Assembly (NCBI GenBank): GCA_944325335.1
Contig: CALUZR010000029.1
Coordinates: 1 to 42,601 of the forward strand
Length of the DNA stretch: 42,601 bases
From: an uncultured Parabacteroides sp.
Lineage (GTDB): Bacteria; Bacteroidota; Bacteroidia; Bacteroidales; Tannerellaceae
Direction of reading: 5' to 3'
Positions within the stretch are counted from its first letter, which is position 1; each line of letters starts with the position of its first letter. Below the pieces are notes generated by a model, which worked only from the letters and a program-made list of their open reading frames with translations, made no database searches and was not told where the DNA came from. The translations under genes and the position numbers were made by a program. Below, piece after piece: positions 17,987 to 25,558 of this stretch.

Positions 17987-18220
17987 GCGAGACGTTGCTG
18001 CAAAGTTGCAGGGGACTTTCGCGAGTCGCGAAACGTTGCTGCAAAGTTGCAGGAGACTTTCGCAAGCCGCGAAACGTTGCCGCAAAATTGCAGGGGACTT
18101 TCGCGAGTCGCGAAACGTTGCCGCAAAGTTGCAGGAGACTTTCGCAAGCCGCGAAACGTTGCCGCAAAATTGCAGGAGGCTTTCGCGAGTCGCGAAATGT
18201 TGCCGCAAAATTGCAGCAAC
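17987..18220. repeat. Tandem array of 41-base units, alternating A/B types (5.7 copies)
   Basis: Units start at 17987, 18028, 18069, 18110, 18151 and 18192; the sixth is partial. Odd units carry TTTCGCGAGTCGCGAAA, an odd palindrome; even units carry TTTCGCAAGCCGCGAAA. A second element, TTGCCGCAA, occurs in each. The period is not a multiple of three, and all frames stay open on both strands, which creates false ORFs. It fills the 290-base gap between susD and the GH20 gene inside PUL 1. Confidence 0.9.
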
Positions 18221-18241
18221 ATCCCGTATCCCCGTTTTAGC

Positions 18242-19966
18242 TTAATATCCCGGGTTCTGCTTCATGTTTGGGTTGATCAGCACTTCCGTAGTCGGGATCG
18301 GCCAGAGGTACTGGCGTTCGTTCCAGTTTTTCGTGGCCACGACGGCAATCTTCCCCGCCGCTTCCAACTTCGTAAAGTCCGCCAATCCGTTCTCGTCGAT
18401 ATCCGGCGTGAATGCCCAGAACCAATCGCCCGTATTGACCACATTCTCGATGAGCAAAGAAGAGGGATAAAGCATCATGTAGACTTTCTTCGTCATCACC
18501 TTGTCCATCAATTTCCAGCGGATCAAGTCCATGTACCGAAGTCCCTCTTTCGGGAATTCCATGCGGCGTTCCATGCGCAATTGAGAGCGCAATTCCTCTT
18601 GGCTCGCCATCTGGAAGGCAGGATATTGGTCCGTAGCCGATTTATCCACGCCATACGCACGGGCACGTACTTCGTTCATCGCGTCCAATACAGACTGGTC
18701 GATTTGGTTCAACTCAATCTTTGCCTCGGCATAGATTAACAGGATGTCGGCGTAGCGGATGATGATTCGGTCGGCCTCCGAGCGCATGGCATTTTGCAAG
18801 CAGCTCTCGTCCAAACCTTTCTTCCATACCAAACCATTGTAAGAAGCATACTGGGCGTTGGCACGCGTATCGTTGTTCGTAATCATTTCACCGGTATTGT
18901 AGTTCATGACTTGTAACGCTTCCGGATGCGGATTATATTCCACGCCGCACCAGTTCTCGCCAAACGGAACGATCGTCATACTCAAACGCGGGTCGCGGTT
19001 CTTGAACGGGTCGTGCGGATCGAAGAGCGGAGATTCATCAATAGGCAGACCATCCGTGCAGACATAAGCTGCCAACAAATCCCAAGTCGGGTTCGGTGCG
19101 CCATAACCGCCTACGTTTCTGGGCAACGGATACTGCGCATTGTTGTAAATACCATATTCAATCGAACGCGGAATCAAGAAAATCGATTCCGAAGAGTTCT
19201 TTGTACTTTGCAAGAAGAGCTCGCGATAGCTGGGGTGCAAATGATAAACACCTAAATCTATAACGGCTTTTGCTGATTGGGCAGCCATTTCGAAATCTCC
19301 CATATACAAAGCATAACGAGCTTTCAATGCCATGGCTGCGCCTTTGGTTGCCCGTTGTTCTCCGCCTGAATAAGATGTAGGCAATCCTGCAATCGCCAAA
19401 TCATATTCATCGTACACGAATTGCTTGACGGTTGCCAATGGCGTACGTCCCATAGCCAGTCCTTCGTCAATATCGATATCTTCTTCCACCAAAGGTACAT
19501 CGCCGAATTTGCACATCAACTTAGCGTAAGCCGTAGCACGGTGGAAATGGGCTTCCGCGATCAATTGGTTGATAGCTGTTTCGGAAGCTCCGTTCTCGAT
19601 AGCCCGTTGCGCTTTATGGATGACGCCGTTTGCACGGGCAATTACTTTGTATTGATTATCCCAAATGGTGGTAATCGTTGAATTCTGCCCTGTCAACGTA
19701 CCCAACTGGAAATCGGTCAATGCTTCACGATAAATGTTATCGTCCGACCAGTCCGTGCTGGCATCGCCATCTTCGTCTAATGTCCAAAATTCACTTTTAT
19801 ACAATTCGTTTACGGCCATCTTGACCTCCGTCTCATCGGAATACCACGTTTCTGTGGAACCATACGAAAGCGGATTCAAATCCAAATCGTGGCAAGAAGA
19901 CAATAAAACCATTCCGCTGAAAAGCGCAATTATGATATTTCTATTTCGTTTCATATTTTTCATCAT
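18242..19966 (-). CDS. susD: SusD-family nutrient-binding lipoprotein (PUL 1)
   Basis: 574 residues; lipobox VLLSSC after a basic start (the ATG at 19954, MKRNRN, is as likely as that at 19966). SusD proteins sit on the cell surface, bind glycan and close over the SusC channel. The TPR-rich core is seen in AEAHFHRATAYAKLMCKFGDVPLV and RYADILLIYAEAKIELNQ; it ends in the typical LWPIPTTEVLINPNMKQNPGY region. The start codon abuts the susC stop. Ligand cannot be read from sequence; GH20 next door suggests hexosaminide-containing glycans. Confidence 0.93.
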   Translation of the reverse strand: MMKNMKRNRNIIIALFSGMVLLSSCHDLDLNPLSYGSTETWYSDETEVKMAVNELYKSEFWTLDEDGDASTDWSDDNIYREALTDFQLGTLTGQNSTITTIWDNQYKVIARANGVIHKAQRAIENGASETAINQLIAEAHFHRATAYAKLMCKFGDVPLVEEDIDIDEGLAMGRTPLATVKQFVYDEYDLAIAGLPTSYSGGEQRATKGAAMALKARYALYMGDFEMAAQSAKAVIDLGVYHLHPSYRELFLQSTKNSSESIFLIPRSIEYGIYNNAQYPLPRNVGGYGAPNPTWDLLAAYVCTDGLPIDESPLFDPHDPFKNRDPRLSMTIVPFGENWCGVEYNPHPEALQVMNYNTGEMITNNDTRANAQYASYNGLVWKKGLDESCLQNAMRSEADRIIIRYADILLIYAEAKIELNQIDQSVLDAMNEVRARAYGVDKSATDQYPAFQMASQEELRSQLRMERRMEFPKEGLRYMDLIRWKLMDKVMTKKVYMMLYPSSLLIENVVNTGDWFWAFTPDIDENGLADFTKLEAAGKIAVVATKNWNERQYLWPIPTTEVLINPNMKQNPGY

Positions 19967-22900
19967 TTAAAAATTAACAGATACACCTAACAAAACAGAA
20001 GAGGTGATAGGATAACCTGTCGCACTCACTTCCGGATCCCAACCATGCGGGTACTTGCTGATGCAGAACAAATCATTACCCGATACATAGAAACGGACCA
20101 TATCGATGCTGGCCTTCTTGGTTAATTCCGTCGGAAGCGTATAACCAATCGTCAAGTTCTTCAGACGTACATACCGACCATTAAATAACCAATAATCAGA
20201 CATAGCCATATTCGCTTCTACATTATTACGAGTCAAGCGCGGATATTTAGCTTCCATATTCTGCTCTGCCGTATTATTGACACTCCAATAGTTGCCTTCC
20301 AACAATTCAGGGAAACCGGACCAGTTCGCATTCAAACCCTCCACCATTTCGCGGGCGATGCGGGCGTTTTGCTTACCGACGCCCTGAAACATCAAAGAAA
20401 GGTCGAAACCTTTCCACGAAGCGGAAAGATTGACACCATACATATAGCGAGGTAATGAACCGCCTAATAATACACGGTCGTATTCCGGAGAAATAATACC
20501 ATCAGGCACGCCATCTGGTCCGGAAATGTCCTTATATTTAATATCACCTACAGTTACATTATCGTTCAACTTAGGCGAGTTGGCAACCTCCTCAGCTGTT
20601 TGGAATAGGCCATCACTTAAATAACCGTACCATTCGTTGAATTCACTGCCTTCCATCTTCACTTGGTCGCCCAAATATTCCGTTCCACCTAAGTCGCCCA
20701 TGCGAGAAACAAAATCAGATAAGTTTGCAGATACCGAATAGCTGAATTCGCCAATTTGATCACGCCAACCGATTTCGATATCATACCCTTTCGTATCCAT
20801 CCGACCGGCATTCACATACGGGTTATCATAGCCGATGAAACTCGGAATTTCCGTAGCAATCAACATATCCCGTGTATGTTTTTGATAATAGTCGAAAGCA
20901 AAGGTCAAACGGCTATCTAAGAATTGAGCATCCAAACCAACATCCCAAGTTTCGGTCGTTTCCCAGGTAATATCTCGTACAGCATACGCTTGTTGTGCAC
21001 CTGTCGTCAAAGAGGTAGCTGCATTTCCCTTATAGAAAAGAGAAGACCCAAATATGATGGCCGACTGATACGGATAATAGTTCTGTTTGTTAGGATCGTC
21101 TTCGTTGGTCACATCCGTAATACGTTCATTTCCTAACGTACCCCAAGAACCTCTTAGTTTTAAATAGGACAACCAATCTAAATTCAAATCCTTCATGAAT
21201 TGTTCTTCACTCAATACCCAACCAGCGGAGAATGAAGGGAAGTTTGCCCATCTGCTATCAGCAGCGAAACGAGAAGAGCCGTCACGACGGAAGTTCGCCT
21301 GAATCAAATAACGATTATCGTAGCTATAAGCCACACGGCCGAAGAACGAACGGTATGCATATTCTTCTGCATTCCCGCTATTGTCTCGATAAGTTTCAGG
21401 ACCTACATCCAAATAAGGATAATCCTTTAATTCATATTGGTCGCGCGAAGCCGTCAAGTTTTCCCACGAAGCAAAATAATCTTCGTAACCGACCATTACG
21501 GACAACGAATGTTTGCCAAACGTTCTATCGTAATTGGCGAAGATTTGGGAAGTGATATCGTAGTTATCGTTCCGCTCTTCTTTCAAATTCGTGGTTTGTG
21601 TTCCAAACATGTAACCACGAACCGTATTGGGATCGTTTGCATAGGTATAAGGGACTTGCTTGGTGAAGTTCTTTATTTTGGTGAAATAGTAATTCGGCGC
21701 TACGATAGCCGAAATCTTCAATCCTTCGATCGGCGTGATATCTAATCCGGCTTTACCACCCACTTGCGTGCTCCATGTCTTTTTAGTTCCGCCATCGGTG
21801 ATGACTGCCAATGCGTTTTCACCATCTTTCACATCGCCCCATGATCCATTGCTCCAACGAACTGCATAAATAGGAGGAGTCGCACGGATGCCGGCGGCTA
21901 ATGGATTGGCATGAGGAGTTTCGTCGCTCGCACGGTTAAAGTTCACATCCAAATGCGCCGCAATCCATTTGTTTACTTGGATATCGTTGTTAACGCGGAC
22001 CATGAAACGTTCGTAGTTCCGATTTTCATACAAACCATCTGTCTTGTCGTAACGGAAAGAGGCTTTCGATTTCACTACTTTACTGCCTCCGGCGATATTG
22101 ACAGAATGCGTCTGGCGCGGAGCCGAGCTCTTCAACAATACGTCTTGCCAGTCGACCATGGGGTAATTGTCTGGATCCGTAGCATTGTATCGTACCCAAT
22201 TGTTTACTTGGTCTTCGGAATAGGTTTGATACCAACCTCCGGCATTATTATCATTGTAGCGCGTTTCGTTGGTCATTTCCAAGAAACGTTGGGCGCCTAC
22301 GTATTTAGGCAGTTCGGTCGGCATTTCCCAACCATACTCGAAGTTGTAGCTCAAAGACAAATCATCGGCTTTCGCACGCTTCGTCGTAATCACGATGACA
22401 CCGGCAGCTGCACGTGAACCGTAGATAGAAGCGGAAGCTGCATCCTTCAATACGGAGATATTCTCTACGTCTTCCGGGTTCACTTGGTTGATATCGCCCG
22501 GCACACCATCTACAATCACCAACGGACTGGTTTCACCAATTGTCGTCACACCACGAATCCGAATAGATGCCGTGGCGCCTGGCGCGCTATTGTCTCGCGT
22601 TACCAAGACACCGGAAGTAGCACCTTGCAACGCCGTAGACAATTGGGTCGTCCGGCGGGATGCCAAATCATCTCCTTTCAACGCACTCATGGCACCGGTC
22701 AAGTCCTTTTTCTTCATCGTACCATATCCGACTACGACCAGCTCGTCCAATGTCTCGCTATCTTCTTGCAGGGTCACATTGAAATTGGTTTGGCTTCCGA
22801 CCGGAATGCTCTGCGTGGAGTATCCGATATAGGAGATTTCCAATACGGCATCCGGCGTGACTTCCAGCGAGAACTTACCGTCCATATCGGTAATCGTTCC

Positions 22901-23371
22901 GTTCGTCGTGCCTTGTACGATTACATTGGCGCCGATTACCGGAATACCCGCTTCATCCAAAATGGTTCCGCTGATGATTTTCTTCTCACCTTGTTGAGGG
23001 GCTGCACTTCTGTGCATCAACAGGATGTTGTTGCCTTGGACGGCATATACAATATCTGTCCCGGCGAACATACGGTCTAAGACTTCCGCTACCGTTTCGT
23101 TGTTTGCGCTGATCGATACGGTATGGTTCAGATTGACCTTCTTGTTGTAAACAAAAAGATAATCGGTTTGCTCTTCGATTTGCTTGATGATCTCTTTCGC
23201 CTGCTTTTGGTTAGCATTGATGTTGACCCGCATGGTTTGCGAATTTACTTGGGTCGCAAAAGCAGAGGAAACGCACAACAATCCACATAGTGATGTTAGC
23301 TTCATGACTCTTGGGATATTAAATTCGGTTAATGCCAAGGCTTTCGATACCTTGATCAAATTCTTTTTCAT
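19967..23371 (-). CDS. susC: SusC-family TonB-dependent transporter with STN domain (PUL 1)
   Basis: 1134 residues. After the signal (RVMKLTSLCGLLCVSSAFA) comes an STN signalling domain (about 55-115, VNINANQKQAKEIIKQIEEQ), a carboxypeptidase-regulatory-like domain (about 130-215, GTILDEAGIPVIGANV), the TonB box region (DELVVVGYG), a plug with SVLKDAASASIYGSRAAAGV, and an outer-membrane barrel ending in SVNF. The STN domain is the part that signals to FecR-type anti-sigma factors, which fits the fecR and sigma genes upstream. Imports oligosaccharide with its SusD partner. The 150-base leader before it carries a candidate antisense RNA. Confidence 0.95.
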   Translation of the reverse strand: MKKNLIKVSKALALTEFNIPRVMKLTSLCGLLCVSSAFATQVNSQTMRVNINANQKQAKEIIKQIEEQTDYLFVYNKKVNLNHTVSISANNETVAEVLDRMFAGTDIVYAVQGNNILLMHRSAAPQQGEKKIISGTILDEAGIPVIGANVIVQGTTNGTITDMDGKFSLEVTPDAVLEISYIGYSTQSIPVGSQTNFNVTLQEDSETLDELVVVGYGTMKKKDLTGAMSALKGDDLASRRTTQLSTALQGATSGVLVTRDNSAPGATASIRIRGVTTIGETSPLVIVDGVPGDINQVNPEDVENISVLKDAASASIYGSRAAAGVIVITTKRAKADDLSLSYNFEYGWEMPTELPKYVGAQRFLEMTNETRYNDNNAGGWYQTYSEDQVNNWVRYNATDPDNYPMVDWQDVLLKSSAPRQTHSVNIAGGSKVVKSKASFRYDKTDGLYENRNYERFMVRVNNDIQVNKWIAAHLDVNFNRASDETPHANPLAAGIRATPPIYAVRWSNGSWGDVKDGENALAVITDGGTKKTWSTQVGGKAGLDITPIEGLKISAIVAPNYYFTKIKNFTKQVPYTYANDPNTVRGYMFGTQTTNLKEERNDNYDITSQIFANYDRTFGKHSLSVMVGYEDYFASWENLTASRDQYELKDYPYLDVGPETYRDNSGNAEEYAYRSFFGRVAYSYDNRYLIQANFRRDGSSRFAADSRWANFPSFSAGWVLSEEQFMKDLNLDWLSYLKLRGSWGTLGNERITDVTNEDDPNKQNYYPYQSAIIFGSSLFYKGNAATSLTTGAQQAYAVRDITWETTETWDVGLDAQFLDSRLTFAFDYYQKHTRDMLIATEIPSFIGYDNPYVNAGRMDTKGYDIEIGWRDQIGEFSYSVSANLSDFVSRMGDLGGTEYLGDQVKMEGSEFNEWYGYLSDGLFQTAEEVANSPKLNDNVTVGDIKYKDISGPDGVPDGIISPEYDRVLLGGSLPRYMYGVNLSASWKGFDLSLMFQGVGKQNARIAREMVEGLNANWSGFPELLEGNYWSVNNTAEQNMEAKYPRLTRNNVEANMAMSDYWLFNGRYVRLKNLTIGYTLPTELTKKASIDMVRFYVSGNDLFCISKYPHGWDPEVSATGYPITSSVLLGVSVNF

Positions 23372-23383
23372 ACATTTGCATTT

Positions 23384-23495
23384 AATCTAATTGTACTTTA
23401 CTGCCTGCGTAACGGCGCAGGCCTCCTTTTTTAAAAGTTAATATTGTGTTGAGACCGGATCCTGTGCGAACAGCGTCCGGTTTCGTTTTTCTTTT
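23384..23495 (+). ncRNA. Candidate DonS-type antisense RNA to the susC leader (PUL 1)
   Basis: On the plus strand, antisense to susC, TACATTTG at 23371-23378 is an exact -7 box lying on the susC start codon; a TTG at 23352-23354 is only 16 bases upstream. Two hairpins follow: GCCTGCG/CGCAGGC (23403-23422) then CTCCTTTTTT, and ACCGGA/TCCGGT with an inner CTGT-GCGA-ACAG (23454-23481) then a T-rich stretch. An RNA ending at the second would be about 110 bases, at the first about 45. Short RNAs antisense to susC leaders that repress ECF-controlled PULs are known in Bacteroides (DonS). Ends are estimates. The gap has no gene. Confidence 0.45.
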
Positions 23496-23521
23496 ATTCT
23501 GTTTCCTTCCTCATAGGCATT

Positions 23522-24463
23522 TCATTTAATCGTTATTTTATTTTGTTCGTTATTCTTCTCGTATCGGAAACGGTGCTCCAGTTGCAATACCTTCAGCACC
23601 TGTTCCACGCCGTCTTTCGTGCGGAACTTTCCTGTATAGTATTCATCCAGCAAATCTTTGTTCAAGACATCGATCTGGATGTCGAAGTAGAGGGAAAGCT
23701 TTTCCATGATCTCCGAGATCGGCTGGTTGCGGAAGCATATCAGCCCCTCTTTCCATTTGAAATAATCCATTTCCTCGATCGGACTGGATTCATACTTTCC
23801 ATCCACATAGCGCACTTGCTCACCCGGTCGCATCCGGTACACGTCCGTTTGCCCGTCTGTTTCCAGCTCTACGCTTCCCCTTAGCAAAGCCACCGCGAAT
23901 CCCTTTTCTTCCGCATAGGCAGAGACGTTGAATTCCGTCCCTAATACCCGTACGTTCATCTTCGAGGTCTTCACCAAGAAGGGCGCTTGCTCGTTCCGCT
24001 TCACGTCGAAATAGGCTTCGCCTTCCAATTCCACCGAACGCGTGCCGCGCTCGAACGTCACGGGATAGACCAACCGCGAATGGGCATTGAGCCAAACCCG
24101 CGTGCTATCTGGCAGGAGCAATTCCGCCCGTTGCCCGGCAGGGACGTAAAGCGTCTGGAAAAGCGGCGGGGCGGCTTCTTCACGGCGGTAGTCGACGACC
24201 TGTTGAATTCCCAATACCAACAAGACGATAGCGGCCACCTTCAGCAACTCGACCACGAAGGGAGGCATCCGCGTCCGCCGCTTCCCTTCGTTCGCTTCGT
24301 ATGGAAACGCTTCCTGGTTCATCACCGTCATATCGTAGACCTTATGCAGGGCCATGAACTCCTTTACATGTTCCGGATCGGCATCCAACCAGTCAACCAC
24401 CGCATCCGCCTCTTCCGGCGAGACGTTTCCTTCCACATATCGTTGCAACAAATCCTTTTCCAT
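23522..24463 (-). CDS. FecR-family anti-sigma factor (PUL 1)
   Basis: 313 residues. A full cytoplasmic part (about 1-45, LLQRYVEGNVSPEEADAVVDWL) is the sigma-binding region; a membrane helix is at about 70-92 (VELLKVAAIVLLVLGIQ); the FecR domain is about 105-205 (LPDSTRVWLNAHSRLVYP, VELEGEAYFDV, RVLGTEFNV); the C-terminal DUF4974 domain (about 240-313) contacts the STN domain of SusC. It passes the substrate signal from SusC to the sigma factor encoded 97 bases upstream. Confidence 0.92.
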   Translation of the reverse strand: MEKDLLQRYVEGNVSPEEADAVVDWLDADPEHVKEFMALHKVYDMTVMNQEAFPYEANEGKRRTRMPPFVVELLKVAAIVLLVLGIQQVVDYRREEAAPPLFQTLYVPAGQRAELLLPDSTRVWLNAHSRLVYPVTFERGTRSVELEGEAYFDVKRNEQAPFLVKTSKMNVRVLGTEFNVSAYAEEKGFAVALLRGSVELETDGQTDVYRMRPGEQVRYVDGKYESSPIEEMDYFKWKEGLICFRNQPISEIMEKLSLYFDIQIDVLNKDLLDEYYTGKFRTKDGVEQVLKVLQLEHRFRYEKNNEQNKITIK

Positions 24464-24560
24464 ACCCGTTCTACTTTCCTTTACGTATAATAAGACAATC
24501 CAAGCGCGGAAACCCCTGAATGAAAAAGCAAGAAAATGAGAAAAATTTTTTAATGGCTGT

Positions 24561-25112
24561 TTAGTGCGTGTAAAACAATAGATAGAAGATAGGCAGGTAA
24601 TCTTTCAGCGCCACGCGGAGCGCTTTGAGGGACTTCGTGATATGGTATTCCACACTTTTCGGCGCAAGGTGCATGAGTTCGGAAATCTCCTTGACGCTCT
24701 TCTGTTCAAAGCGGCTTAGGATAAAAATACGGCGGGTCTGCTCGGGGAGCGAAGCCAAGGTTTTACGCAAGATTTCCGTTATCTCGGAAGAGAAGATTTC
24801 CTCGGGGTTACAGGCTTCGAGCGAGGCGATGCGGTAGTGGACGTCGCGGATGCGCTTCTCGGATATCTGCTCCATCGCCTCGTGGTGGATGGCTTCATGC
24901 TTCAGGTAGTTCAGCGATTGGTTCCGAAGGATGAACGTCAGCAACGCCAAGGGATGTTCTACCGTCTCCGCCTTTAGCGCGTCCCAAAGGCGCATCAAGG
25001 CATCCGACGCGATATCCTCGGCCGCCATCTCGTCGCGCACGTAAGATTTGGCGAACAGGAACGCGCGTTTATAGTATTGCGTGTACAATTTACTGAAATT
25101 CCAACTTTCCAC
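24561..25112 (-). CDS. ECF (FecI-like) RNA polymerase sigma factor (PUL 1)
   Basis: 183 residues. Sigma region 2 is at about 10-75 (YYKRAFLFAKSYVRDEMAAEDIASDALMRLW, split by the usual acidic helix) and region 4 at about 115-170 (LPEQTRRIFILSRFEQKS, VKEISELMHLAPKSVEYHI). The reading frame begins with GTG at 25112, which aligns with the normal start of the family; no in-frame ATG is seen nearby upstream. Likely drives PUL 1 when released by FecR, and may serve PUL 2, which has no sigma gene. A -7 box lies 47 bases upstream and a 42-base repeat array begins about 140 bases upstream. Confidence 0.9.
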   Translation of the reverse strand: MESWNFSKLYTQYYKRAFLFAKSYVRDEMAAEDIASDALMRLWDALKAETVEHPLALLTFILRNQSLNYLKHEAIHHEAMEQISEKRIRDVHYRIASLEACNPEEIFSSEITEILRKTLASLPEQTRRIFILSRFEQKSVKEISELMHLAPKSVEYHITKSLKALRVALKDYLPIFYLLFYTH

Positions 25113-25158
25113 AGGCCTGTTACATTTATGTTCGTTTGTTTTCCATGCTTCTTGACGG

Positions 25159-25166
25159 CAAAGATA
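25159..25166 (-). promoter_or_regulatory. Probable -7 box of the sigma-factor gene
   Basis: TATCTTTG on the minus strand, a TAnnTTTG match 47 bases before the GTG start. The nearest TTG is about 25 bases further up, longer than usual. Confidence 0.45.
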
Positions 25167-25253
25167 GGTCTTTTTTCTTGAAAAAATGTGACAAATCTTT
25201 CAAAAATAGTCATCGCCACCCTCCGAAATCCCGATTTTGATGCATTTGGGGAG

Positions 25254-25440
25254 TCAATCTGGTCCAATTTGGTTGCGTTTATACTGGTTGACTACTCAAT
25301 CAGTATAAACGCATGCGAATCTATAGGGTTTGTGTAGTCAATTGGCATGAATGCACGCGCATTCCTATCTATTTAGTACTCAATTTGAATGGAATCATAT
25401 ATGTTTATATCGATTTAGTAGTCAATCAGCAAAGATTCAT
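25254..25440. repeat. Degenerate tandem array of 42-base units (about 4.5 copies)
   Basis: TCAAT recurs at 25254, 25296, 25338, 25380 and 25422, exactly 42 bases apart, mostly after TAGTAG/TAGTAC (or TGACTAC) and followed by weaker shared A/T-rich blocks such as TTTATATCGATTTAGTA. The array lies upstream of the sigma gene, about 100-290 bases before its likely transcript start, and downstream of the PurF-like gene. No gene is seen in this 446-base gap. Confidence 0.65.
25274..25313. other. Near-perfect 40-base palindrome inside the 42-base array
   Basis: TGCGTTTATACTG (25274-25286) and its exact complement at 25301-25313 flank TTGA-CTAC-TCAA, so 17 Watson-Crick pairs plus one G-T pair close a 4-base loop. 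No T-run follows directly on either strand, so a protein-binding site or an RNA structural element is more likely than a terminator. Confidence 0.7.
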
Positions 25441-25473
25441 CTGTCTGGGCCTTGCCGAACCGAAGAGGCGGGT

Positions 25474-25526
25474 AAAAAAAGGAGGTCCGGGAGCGGCGGA
25501 AGGCAAATTCCGCGTTTCCGGACCTT
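25474..25526 (-). terminator. Intrinsic terminator of the PurF-like gene
   Basis: On the minus strand AGGTCCGG/CCGGACCT (25518-25525 with 25483-25490) with an inner GCGGAA/TTCCGC stem is followed by CCTCCTTTTTTT, about 35 bases after the stop. Confidence 0.8.
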
Positions 25527-25558
25527 CGGAAAGTCGTTAGGATAGCCGTGTTTGGCTA

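Noticed and set aside
17987..18220. CRISPR array
   Set aside because: Units are contiguous without unique spacers, and no cas gene is present. The same applies to the 24-, 40- and 42-base arrays.
17980..18245. Long open frames on both strands across the 41-base array, including a 72-residue extension of GH20
   Set aside because: They arise because the repeat has no stop codons in any frame; the GH20 signal peptide begins at the ATG at 17951.
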